A stretch of DNA of 64,000 nucleotides, taken from DATCMA01 sp036563645 (GTDB taxonomy: Bacteria > Actinomycetota > Actinomycetes > Mycobacteriales > Micromonosporaceae). The notes below the pieces were generated by a model. The model did no database searches. It saw only the letters and a program-made list of their open reading frames with translations, and had not been told where the DNA came from. The stretch covers positions 124,001 to 188,000 of the forward strand of contig DATCMA010000028.1 of NCBI GenBank assembly GCA_036563645.1, read 5' to 3'. This document shows, piece after piece, positions 34,725 to 42,197 of the stretch (positions are counted from its first letter, which is position 1; every line of letters starts with the position of its first letter). Both the position numbers and the translations under genes were made by a program.

Positions 34725-35479
34725 TCGAACTCAGTGGTGTCAGCAAGTCGTACGGCAGCACCAAGGTCGTCGACAACGTGACGTTGACGATTCCGCGTGG
34801 GGGAATCACGTCACTGATCGGGCCGAACGGCGCCGGCAAGTCCACGCTGTTGTCGATGATGAGTCGGCTGGTGCCGATGGATTCCGGCCGGATCACCGTC
34901 GACGGACTCGACATCGCCACCGCGCCGAGTTCAGAGATCGCGCGACGGCTGGCGATCCTGCGCCAGGACAACCACGTGTCGATGCGCCTGACGGTGTACG
35001 ACCTCGTCAGCTTCGGTCGCTTCCCCCATTCCCGCGGGCGGTTGACCGCCGTCGACCGGGAGCACATCGAGCGGGCGATCGCATACCTCGACCTCGACGG
35101 GCTCGCGCACCGGTACCTCGATGAGCTCTCCGGTGGGCAGCGGCAGCGCGCGTTCGTGGCGATGGTGTTGTGCCAGGACACGGACTACCTGCTCTTGGAC
35201 GAGCCGCTCAACAGCCTGGACATGAAGCACGCGCTGGAGATGATGCGGCTGCTGCGGCGGACCGTCGACGAGCTGGGCAAGACGGTGGTGCTGGTGCTGC
35301 ACGACATCAACTTCGCCTCGTGCCACTCGGATCGGATCATCGCGATGCGCGATGGGGTGGTCGTGCGCCAGGGGACTCCCGCCGAGCTGATGGAGTCGGA
35401 GGCGCTGCGGGCGGTCTACGACATGGACATCGACATTCACGAGCTCAATGGACGCCGAATCGGCGTCTACTTTGGATGA
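34721..35479 (+). CDS. Iron-siderophore ABC transporter ATP-binding protein
   Basis: A 252-aa ABC ATPase of the FepC/FecE group. Walker A is GPNGAGKST (34-42), signature LSGGQRQRAF, Walker B DYLLLDEPLNSLD, switch His in LVLHDINFAS. It is the last transporter gene, coupled to the permease by a GTGA overlap, and powers import of the siderophore complex. Confidence 0.94.
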   Translation: MIELSGVSKSYGSTKVVDNVTLTIPRGGITSLIGPNGAGKSTLLSMMSRLVPMDSGRITVDGLDIATAPSSEIARRLAILRQDNHVSMRLTVYDLVSFGRFPHSRGRLTAVDREHIERAIAYLDLDGLAHRYLDELSGGQRQRAFVAMVLCQDTDYLLLDEPLNSLDMKHALEMMRLLRRTVDELGKTVVLVLHDINFASCHSDRIIAMRDGVVVRQGTPAELMESEALRAVYDMDIDIHELNGRRIGVYFG

Positions 35480-35494
35480 TTGCGAGGAGAAGTC

Positions 35495-35791
35495 ATGCCC
35501 GAGACCGCGGCGTTCACGAGTCGCGCGGACGTCGCGACCGACAACCCCGCCCGCTACGCCAAGCAGCTCGGGTCTCACCTCGGTCGTCGGCTGACCGTGC
35601 TCACCGAAGACACCGAGACCCGAATCGTCTTTGACGATGGTGAATGCCGGCTGATCTGCGGGGACAACGTGCTGCACCTCTCCGCCAGCGCCTCCTCGCA
35701 AGAGGCGCTCGAGCGCGTCGAGCACGTCGTCGGGCGACACCTGGAGCGATTCGGCGCCCGCGCCGAGCTGGTGGTCACCTGGGTTCGCTGA
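35495..35791 (+). CDS. DUF2218 protein linked to siderophore uptake
   Basis: A 98-aa protein of the DUF2218 family: TDNPARYAKQLGSHLGRR, TRIVFDDGECRLICGDNVLHLSASASSQEALERVEHVVGRHLERFG. Family members lie near siderophore uptake genes in actinomycetes and some are fused to siderophore-interacting reductases, so a role in iron release or handling is plausible but unproven. The ATG at 35495 has GAGGAG 5 nt upstream. It follows the ATPase by 15 nt and probably ends the iron operon. Confidence 0.82.
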   Translation: MPETAAFTSRADVATDNPARYAKQLGSHLGRRLTVLTEDTETRIVFDDGECRLICGDNVLHLSASASSQEALERVEHVVGRHLERFGARAELVVTWVR

Positions 35792-35833
35792 GGAGCCAAC
35801 GAGTCGTCTGACTCGGGTCGGCGGCGGTGCGTA

Positions 35834-36877
35834 TCAGCCTGTCACGATGCTCACGCCGAATTCCGACGCGATCGTGGTCCATGGCTGGACCCACCCCGTG
35901 ACGCTGCTGGAGGCGATGATGGTGCCGCGAATCCACGCACCCCGGGAATTCTTGGTGTAGAACGGGCTGCCCGAGTCGCCTGGTTCGGGCATCGGACCCC
36001 CGACGAACGCGATGACGGGAGACTTGCACCCGCTTGTCGTGCAGACCTGCGCGGTGACGCTCGTGACCGTGTATCCGCAGCGCTCGCCCGTCGTTCGGCC
36101 GCTGTAGCAGTAGTTGGAGTAGCCGACCACGGCGGGGCCGGCGGAGACCACGGGAATGCTCCGGGAGCTGTGCGCCCCACCGACGAAGATGCGGCCGGCG
36201 TACACCTGGTCGCCGATGAGTTCGGCGTCCATCGCATGCCCGGTGGCGGTGGGCAGGCGCCGGTGGGTGATCACGCCGTAGGTGTGGGCACCCGATTCGG
36301 TCGTCACGGTGCTGCCGGTCGAGAAGCAGTGCCCCGCGGTCACCGAGAACCGGCGGCCCAGGGAGTTGCGGACGGCGTAGCCGGAGGAGCAGGTGACGCC
36401 CTCGGCGCGGATACCGCCGCCGCCGTAGAACGGCGACACATCGTCGCGCCGCGCTCGGGAATCGATCGTCGTGGTGCGACGGATATCGATGCTTTGCGCG
36501 GTGTCGCGCAGGGCGCGGTCGGCGAAGTCGAGGCCCGTGAGGGTGGCCACCACCTCGGCTGACGCGTCGGTCTCCAGCACGATGCGGCCGCTGGTGGGGT
36601 CGATGTAGCTACCGAAGGAGTACGTGGTCCCGTGCGTGGCCACGTAGTGCGCGATCCGGTCTTGCAACGCCGCGAGGGCCATCTCGGTGGCCTGGGGTGG
36701 CGTGTGGGCGGGGCGCGCGGCGCGGTCAGGTGCGAGCCGCTCGTCGAGCGGTGTGCCGGCGCCGCGAGTGGGGTAGTGGTCGGTCGATGCGCCTTGCGCC
36801 GCGGTGCCGGTGAGGACGCTGAGGGCCACGGTCGCCGCGATGACCGCGCCCACGATTGTCCTCGTGGTGGTGGGCAT
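35834..36877 (-). CDS. Secreted S1-family serine protease
   Basis: A 347-aa extracellular chymotrypsin-fold protease. It has a signal peptide (about 1-30), a pro-region (about 31-155) rich in helix and carrying TEMALAALQDRIAHYVATHG, and a catalytic domain with His183 (TAGHC), Asp217 (AMDAEL) and Ser302 (PGDSGSP). Cys pairs typical of streptogrisin-like enzymes are present (CSSGY/GHC, CYSGRTTGERC, CTTSGC). It is convergent with the iron operon and has its own promoter region in the gap to 37078. Substrate preference cannot be read. Confidence 0.85.
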   Translation of the reverse strand: MPTTTRTIVGAVIAATVALSVLTGTAAQGASTDHYPTRGAGTPLDERLAPDRAARPAHTPPQATEMALAALQDRIAHYVATHGTTYSFGSYIDPTSGRIVLETDASAEVVATLTGLDFADRALRDTAQSIDIRRTTTIDSRARRDDVSPFYGGGGIRAEGVTCSSGYAVRNSLGRRFSVTAGHCFSTGSTVTTESGAHTYGVITHRRLPTATGHAMDAELIGDQVYAGRIFVGGAHSSRSIPVVSAGPAVVGYSNYCYSGRTTGERCGYTVTSVTAQVCTTSGCKSPVIAFVGGPMPEPGDSGSPFYTKNSRGAWIRGTIIASSSVTGWVQPWTTIASEFGVSIVTG

Positions 36878-37078
36878 GTCGATTCCTCTCCGTCGGCGGA
36901 CACGATGCGATGCCGGTGATGTCGCTGACCTATCGACTGGTAGCTCAGGAATAGACGCGGCTGATAGATCGGGGATAGGTGGCTGTCCGTGTTACGACAC
37001 CGTTCGCGCCGATATTGGCACACAGTGCAGTGAAATTCTTTTCAATGACACGGGTGGCCGTGACGGGTGCCGTCACGT

Positions 37079-38173
37079 TCAGGCACACCGCACCGTGTTC
37101 CGCCCGGCGCTCTTCGCCTCATAGAGAGCGGCGTCGGCCTCAGCGAGCAGGGCGGAGACATCGGAATGGCCACGTGCGGCGGCCACGCCCACCGAGAGCG
37201 TGACAGAGAGATCTGCCATTGGCGTGGTGGAAATGACCTCCCGCAATTGCTCGGCGATACGTGTGCCATATTCACGATCGACCCCGGGGAGGACCGCGAC
37301 GAACTCCTCGCCACCGATACGGAAAACGGTGCCGATGCCCTTGAGCGAGGATTGGAGGGCGGCGGCGGTTTGCACGAGGACGTCATCTCCTCGCGGGTGC
37401 CCGTATCGGTCGTTGATGTCTTTGAAACGATCGAGATCGCAGACCAGGATGCAGAGCCATTGATTCGCCGCCCACGTTCGGGGCGCGAGATGGCGCAGGG
37501 TATCGGCGAGCGCCTTGCGATTGGGCAGGCCCGTCAGCGGATCTCGCGTGGCGGCACTGCGGGATTTCAGCTCCGCGGACTGCATGGTCAGCGCGACGAT
37601 CGCGAGGGACACCGTCAGCGCCGCGGCGGCGATTCCGTAATACCAGGCAGGAAAGTCACGTGCCGTGTCCGCCCACTCCGCCACCGCGCACGCGATGACC
37701 GCGAGGGCGCCGGCGATGATCAAGCCGGCGATGACGACAGCCTGCCGGAACCGACAGGCCAGCATCATGACCGGGATCGCGAGCCACGGGAGCCACGGGC
37801 TGCGCAGACCACCGCTGAGCGCCACGCCGCTGGTCAGGATGAGCTGAAACCCCGCGACGGAGAGGGCACCGCGCAGGGGCGTCGACGGACGCGTGCGCCG
37901 CCACCACTCGATGACCAGCGCGAGCAGCACGCCGACGGCGGCGGTGACGCCCAGCGCCGGTCCGAAGCCCACCGCCGTGATCACGGCGGGGATGAGGATG
38001 ATGGCGACGACCCAGCGCCGAGCGGCGTCCATGTTCGGATCCAGTTCGAGGTACCGCTGGAGCTCGGCATCGGTGGTGCACAGCCACGACAGCCGTCCGT
38101 CGTCCGCTGTCCCTGGCCTGACCTCCATGCCGGCTAGATCGTCGATCCCCAGGAAATTCTTAGTGGTCATCAA
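37079..38173 (-). CDS. Membrane-bound diguanylate cyclase (GGDEF)
   Basis: A 364-aa protein with six or so membrane segments (about 52-195) followed by a GGDEF domain: AATRDPLTGLPNRKAL, LVCDLDRFKDINDRYGHPRGDDVL and the active motif GGEEF at 287-291. All catalytic features point to c-di-GMP synthesis. The RxxD inhibitory site normally five residues before GGEEF is absent (KGIG instead), so product inhibition may be lost. The membrane part resembles no ligand-binding domain I can name. The ATG at 38173 is not preceded by a strong ribosome site. Confidence 0.9.
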   Translation of the reverse strand: MMTTKNFLGIDDLAGMEVRPGTADDGRLSWLCTTDAELQRYLELDPNMDAARRWVVAIILIPAVITAVGFGPALGVTAAVGVLLALVIEWWRRTRPSTPLRGALSVAGFQLILTSGVALSGGLRSPWLPWLAIPVMMLACRFRQAVVIAGLIIAGALAVIACAVAEWADTARDFPAWYYGIAAAALTVSLAIVALTMQSAELKSRSAATRDPLTGLPNRKALADTLRHLAPRTWAANQWLCILVCDLDRFKDINDRYGHPRGDDVLVQTAAALQSSLKGIGTVFRIGGEEFVAVLPGVDREYGTRIAEQLREVISTTPMADLSVTLSVGVAAARGHSDVSALLAEADAALYEAKSAGRNTVRCA

Positions 38174-38634
38174 TCGGGGAGCGATCGAGTGGCCCGGTGC
38201 GCGGTTGGTTGCCGAAACGCTCGCTCTCTGTGTTGCCCATCAGTCGTAGAGTACGACCCGCCGTCCCCCGAGCGGGTGATAGTGGGAATCTGTCCGTATC
38301 GACCTTTCGTGATGTGCGATCCGTCGTCCCGTGCCCATCGTGGACGGTCTGTCGACGCCAACGGCGAGCTAGCGAGGCGGAGCGTGGGGCCGCGTCGCGC
38401 CTGTCCGGTCGGCTGAGCCATGGCGGTATGTCGTCCTGAGGGGATTTTTTCGCCGATGGGGTGAGCGCCCCGGTGGTCACCCATATGCGAAAGTGATCTT
38501 ACTCAGGGTAAGAATTGCCGAACGATGCGTGTCAGCGTGATGCGAAACAGTGGGTCGAGGGCCTCCGCCGCGGCGGTGGCGACGGGGCGGCAGCCCGCGG
38601 GCGTGACCGCGGGTTACGTCTGGGGAGGTTGGCG
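38174..38634. other. Divergent intergenic region between the diguanylate cyclase and a small ORF
   Basis: Short overlapping open frames here show no family features and no ribosome sites, so I call no gene. A perfect short palindrome CTTAC-TCAGG-GTAAG lies at 38498-38512 and might be a regulator site. The region probably contains both divergent promoters. Confidence 0.4.
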
Positions 38635-38898
38635 ATGACGTCGGGCATGGAGTCCAACGCCGGACGCCCCGCCGTCGGCCGACCGCGGATTTTCGCCGAT
38701 TTCGTCAGCGCCGTCTGGGAGGCGCTCGTCCGGCCCGACCCCGAGCGTGACCGAGAGCTCGCCCGGCGCCCCGGGTGGCGCGGGAGCCGAGCCCGGGCCC
38801 GGCTGGCCCGAGAGGCCGCGCGGGTTGAGCGCAACGCGTCCATGTTGGCTGACCTCATCATTCGCCAGGCGAACCAGCGTCACGGCGGCGAGTGGTAA
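38635..38898 (+). CDS. Small basic protein of unknown function, 87 aa
   Basis: GGAGG lies 7 nt before the ATG at 38635. The product (RPRIFADFVSAVWEALVRPDPERDRELARR, then an Arg/Ala-rich helix) is hydrophilic and helical, with no signal peptide or membrane segment. No family is recognised. It is convergent with mnhG, 32 bp away. Coding status rests on the ribosome site and the regular composition. Confidence 0.45.
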   Translation: MTSGMESNAGRPAVGRPRIFADFVSAVWEALVRPDPERDRELARRPGWRGSRARARLAREAARVERNASMLADLIIRQANQRHGGEW

Positions 38899-38930
38899 CC
38901 CCGTCGTGGCGACAACCGGCGGCTGCGGTG

Positions 38931-39311
38931 TCAGCCGCGGTGAGCGGCGGAGCCGTGTGCCGCGTCCTCCCCTGGTGGATTGGTGGCGAGTTCGTCGGTG
39001 ACGAGCAGGTCGCGGCGGAGGTTCTGGGCGCGATACGCCGCTCGGCCGACCATGTGGGCCGCGACCGGCGCGGTGGCGAGCTGAAAGGCGCCGACGAGCA
39101 CGAGCGTCGTGACGTCGATCGTGTTGCGCAGCCGGAGCGCGCCGCCGACGAGCGCCAGGAGCAGGCCGAGGACCTGCGGCTTGGTCGCCGCGTGCATCCG
39201 GGAGAGCAGGTCGGGGAAGCGCAGCAGCGCGACGCCAGCGGACAGGCTCAGCAGCGCCCCACCGATGAGGCAGGCAGCGGCGATCGCGTCGATCACGATG
39301 GTGGGCGTCAT
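38931..39311 (-). CDS. mnhG: Mrp Na+/H+ antiporter subunit G
   Basis: A 126-aa MnhG/MrpG/PhaG subunit with three membrane segments: IVIDAIAAACLIGGALLSLSAGVALLRFPDLLSRMHAATKPQVLGLLLALVG is the family hallmark. The ATG at 39311 overlaps the mnhF stop by 4 nt, which decides the start against longer frames. Last gene of the operon. Confidence 0.92.
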   Translation of the reverse strand: MTPTIVIDAIAAACLIGGALLSLSAGVALLRFPDLLSRMHAATKPQVLGLLLALVGGALRLRNTIDVTTLVLVGAFQLATAPVAAHMVGRAAYRAQNLRRDLLVTDELATNPPGEDAAHGSAAHRG

Positions 39312-39574
39312 TTCTGGCCGTCCCGCGTGGCGAACCGGGCGACGCTGACCGAGCCGGTGAACCCGAGGATCGAGAGCACGACTAGCACCGGCAGGGCGCT
39401 GCCATCGCGGCTGTAGGCCGCCTCGGTGGCGATCCCACACATGACGATGGCCAGCAGGACATCCATCGCGACCACCCGGTCCAACACGGACGGGCCGCGG
39501 ATGATCCGGATGAGCGCGAATCCCGCGGCAAGGGCGAGGACCGCGGTGACGGCCACGGCGACGACGGTCAGCAT
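39308..39574 (-). CDS. mnhF: Mrp Na+/H+ antiporter subunit F
   Basis: An 88-aa MnhF subunit with three membrane segments and the conserved RIIRGPSVLDRVVAMDVLLAIVMCGIA. It overlaps mnhG by 4 nt and follows mnhE by 3 nt. MnhF/MrpF may contribute a bile-acid/Na+ efflux function in other bacteria, but here it is best read as part of the seven-subunit complex. Confidence 0.92.
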   Translation of the reverse strand: MLTVVAVAVTAVLALAAGFALIRIIRGPSVLDRVVAMDVLLAIVMCGIATEAAYSRDGSALPVLVVLSILGFTGSVSVARFATRDGQK

Positions 39575-39577
39575 GAG

Positions 39578-40204
39578 CTACCTTTCGGGTTGATTGACGT
39601 CGATGGATTGGGTGGGAATGGGCTGAGCCAGTCGCTGGAGCTCCTCCTGGGAGCCCATGGCGGAGACGAGGCGCGCCTCAACCTCGTAGACGCTGCGCCG
39701 GAAGCTCTCGACCTCCTCGTGGGTGGACACCCCGAGAACGTGGATGTAGAGGATCCCCCGGTTTCGGTCCACCTCGAGGATGAGGCTGCCGGGGACGAGG
39801 GACACGGCCTCACTCGTCAGCGTGAGGTTGAGGTCCGTGGTGACCCGAAGGGGCACGGCGATGATCGCGCTGTGGACCTGCCGCCCAAAGCGGAACGCCA
39901 GGAGGGCGATCTGCACGCTGGCGACCACGATGTCGCTGAGGAACCGGACCAGGAACCGCAGCGCACCGAGCGGCCGGATTCGTCCCGCGAAGGAGACCGG
40001 TGGCAGCGGGAAGACGGTCAACACGATCGCGGCCACGACCAGGCCAGTGAGGAGATTGGCCCAGTTCACCGTCCCCCACAGGAGGATCCAGACGATCACC
40101 AGCACGGTGACCGCGATGACGCGATTCCGCCGACGATCCCGCGGGGTGAACGGCGGGCGGGGCGCCAGCGTCATGTCCTCGTTGTGCTCCTCACGCGCGC
40201 TCAC
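39578..40204 (-). CDS. mnhE: Mrp Na+/H+ antiporter subunit E
   Basis: A 208-aa MnhE subunit: N-terminal membrane segments (RVIAVTVLVIVWILLWGTVNWANLLTGLVVAAIVLTVFPLP) and the family block VPLRVTTDLNLTLTSEAVSLVPGSLILEVDRNRGILYIHVLG. It overlaps mnhD by 4 nt (ATGA-type). The product is an accessory membrane subunit of the antiporter. Confidence 0.92.
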   Translation of the reverse strand: MSAREEHNEDMTLAPRPPFTPRDRRRNRVIAVTVLVIVWILLWGTVNWANLLTGLVVAAIVLTVFPLPPVSFAGRIRPLGALRFLVRFLSDIVVASVQIALLAFRFGRQVHSAIIAVPLRVTTDLNLTLTSEAVSLVPGSLILEVDRNRGILYIHVLGVSTHEEVESFRRSVYEVEARLVSAMGSQEELQRLAQPIPTQSIDVNQPER

Positions 40205-41751
40205 GGCGTCCCTCCCGGGAAGACGGCCCGTACGTAGGGCGTGCGTTCCAGCAGGTTCTCTGCGGCGGACGTGCTGATGTCGAACAGGGGACCCGCGACG
40301 ACGGTCAAGGCGACACCGAGGAGCACGAGAGCGGCGGTCGACCCCACCATCAGGCGGGGGAGGAGGGCGCGTTCCTCGCCTGTGGACTCCACGTCCTCAT
40401 CCGGCGGGGTCTGCTCGGGGCCCGGCATCTCCGGGTGCGGCTTGCGCCAGAAGGCCAGGTTCCACACCCGAGCGATCGCGTACAGCGTGAGGAGGCTCGT
40501 CAGCAGTCCACCGGCGATCAGCACCCACGCCAGCGGCCTCCCGGTGACCGCCCCGGCCTGCACGAGGCCGAGCTTGCCGAGGAAGCCGGAGAACGGCGGA
40601 ATTCCCGCCAGATTCAGCGCGGGGACGAAGAACAACACCGCCAGCATCGGGGAGAGTTGGGCGAGCCCACCGAGTCGGTCGAGGGATGTGCTGCCGCCGC
40701 GTCGTTCGACCAGGCCCGCGGCGAGGAAGAGCGTGGTCTGGATGGTGATGTGGTGGACCACGTAGAAGATCGCGGCGGACAGCCCCAGCGACGTCGTCAG
40801 CCCGACTCCGAACAGCATGTACCCGATGTGGCTGACGAGCGTGAACGACAGCAGCCGCTTGATGTCGGATTGGGCCACCGCGCCGAGGATGCCGACCACC
40901 ATGGTGAGCAGCGCCGCGACGAGCAGCAGGTCGGCACTGCGTCCACCCGGGAAGAGCAGCGTCTCGGTGCGAATGATCGCGTAGACGCCGATCTTCGTGA
41001 GCAGTCCCGCGAAGACGGCGGTGACCGGAGCCGGGGCGGTGGGGTAGCTGTCGGGCAACCAGGCCGACAAGGGGAAGACAGCCGCCTTGATCCCGAACGC
41101 GAGGAGCAGCATGCCCTGGAGCACGTGCTGCATCCCCTCGGGGAGCGCGCTGATCCGGTTGGCGAGCTGCGCGAGGTTCAGCGTGCCGGTGGCGGCGTAC
41201 ACCAGGCCGATGGCGACGAGGAAGACCAGCGACGAGAGGAGGCTGACCACGACATACGTGGTCCCCGCCCGGATGCGGGTCTCGTTGCTGTTAAGCGTGA
41301 TCAGCACGTAGCTGGCGACCAGGAGGATCTCGAAGCCGACGTACAGGTTGAACAAGTCGCCGGCGAGGAACGCGTTGGTCACGCCGGCGGTGAGCACCAA
41401 GTAGGTCGGGTGGTACACCGACAGCGGCGTCTCCTCGTGGCCATCGGCCATGCCTTGCCCGATCGAGTACACCAGCACGCAGAGCGTCACCGCCGAGGAG
41501 ACGACCAACAGGAGCGCGGCCAGTTGGTCGGCGACCAGCACGATGCCGAGTGGCGCGATCCAGCCCCCCACCTGGACCGCGACGGGACCGTGCGTCGCGG
41601 TGTGCGCGAGTAGCGCCGCGGAGACCAGCACGGTGGCGACCAGGACGGTCACGGTGACGACCCGCTGGAGCCGGTCGCGACGCACCAGCAAGAGGGTCAG
41701 CGCCGCACCGAGCAGCGGGATGACGACCGGCAGGGGGACGAGCACGCTCAC
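40201..41751 (-). CDS. mnhD: Mrp Na+/H+ antiporter subunit D
   Basis: A 516-aa NuoN/NuoM-like subunit with about fourteen membrane segments. Conserved regions are NAFLAGDLFNLYVGFEILLVASYVLI with the essential Glu, FGIKAAVFPLSAWLPDSYPTAPAPVTAVFAGLLTKIGVYAI with the proton-path Lys residues and LFFVPALNLAGIPPFSGFLGKL. It overlaps mnhC by 4 nt and mnhE by 4 nt. Confidence 0.95.
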   Translation of the reverse strand: MSVLVPLPVVIPLLGAALTLLLVRRDRLQRVVTVTVLVATVLVSAALLAHTATHGPVAVQVGGWIAPLGIVLVADQLAALLLVVSSAVTLCVLVYSIGQGMADGHEETPLSVYHPTYLVLTAGVTNAFLAGDLFNLYVGFEILLVASYVLITLNSNETRIRAGTTYVVVSLLSSLVFLVAIGLVYAATGTLNLAQLANRISALPEGMQHVLQGMLLLAFGIKAAVFPLSAWLPDSYPTAPAPVTAVFAGLLTKIGVYAIIRTETLLFPGGRSADLLLVAALLTMVVGILGAVAQSDIKRLLSFTLVSHIGYMLFGVGLTTSLGLSAAIFYVVHHITIQTTLFLAAGLVERRGGSTSLDRLGGLAQLSPMLAVLFFVPALNLAGIPPFSGFLGKLGLVQAGAVTGRPLAWVLIAGGLLTSLLTLYAIARVWNLAFWRKPHPEMPGPEQTPPDEDVESTGEERALLPRLMVGSTAALVLLGVALTVVAGPLFDISTSAAENLLERTPYVRAVFPGGTP

Positions 41752-42197
41752 CGGCCGCCTCCCGCCTTGATGGCCACGGTTTCCTGATCCGGGGACTCGT
41801 CCTGCGCGTCGTCGGTCTCGGAAATGCCGGGCCCTTCGGTGCGTTCCGCCAGCTCCATGATGCGGCGGTCTTCGACGTCGTCCTGCACCTCGTCGTGGCC
41901 GAAGAGCTGCCAGCTTCGATAGGCGAGCGCGAGGAGGAACGCGGTCATGCCGAGCGTGATGACGATCGCGGTCAGGATCATGGCCTGCGGCAGGGAGTCG
42001 CTCATCTGCTCATTGCTGGTGGTCCCGACGATGGGCGGTTCCCCAGCCTGCCCGCCGTGCAGGATGAGCAGATTGACGCCGTTGCCGAGCAGGATGACGC
42101 CCATCAGCACTCGGGTCAGGCTGCGTTCCAGGAGCAGCGTCACGCCGGTGGCGAAGAGCACGCCGATCACGACGATGTACGTGAGGTTGGGCGTCAT
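41748..42197 (-). CDS. mnhC: Mrp Na+/H+ antiporter subunit C
   Basis: A 149-aa NuoK-like subunit with three membrane segments: YIVVIGVLFATGVTLLLERSLTRVLMGVILLGNGVNLLIL, then LPQAMILTAIVITLGMTAFLLALAYR. The acidic C-terminal tail of about 45 residues is longer than usual. It overlaps mnhA and mnhD by 4 nt each. Confidence 0.93.
   Translation of the reverse strand: MTPNLTYIVVIGVLFATGVTLLLERSLTRVLMGVILLGNGVNLLILHGGQAGEPPIVGTTSNEQMSDSLPQAMILTAIVITLGMTAFLLALAYRSWQLFGHDEVQDDVEDRRIMELAERTEGPGISETDDAQDESPDQETVAIKAGGGR

Noticed and set aside
38197..38439. Small plus-strand frame between the diguanylate cyclase and the 87-aa gene
   Set aside because: Arg/Ser-rich product with no ribosome site or family features.
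40435..41613. Long plus-strand frame opposite mnhD
   Set aside because: Arg/Glu/Gly-rich shadow of a membrane protein gene.
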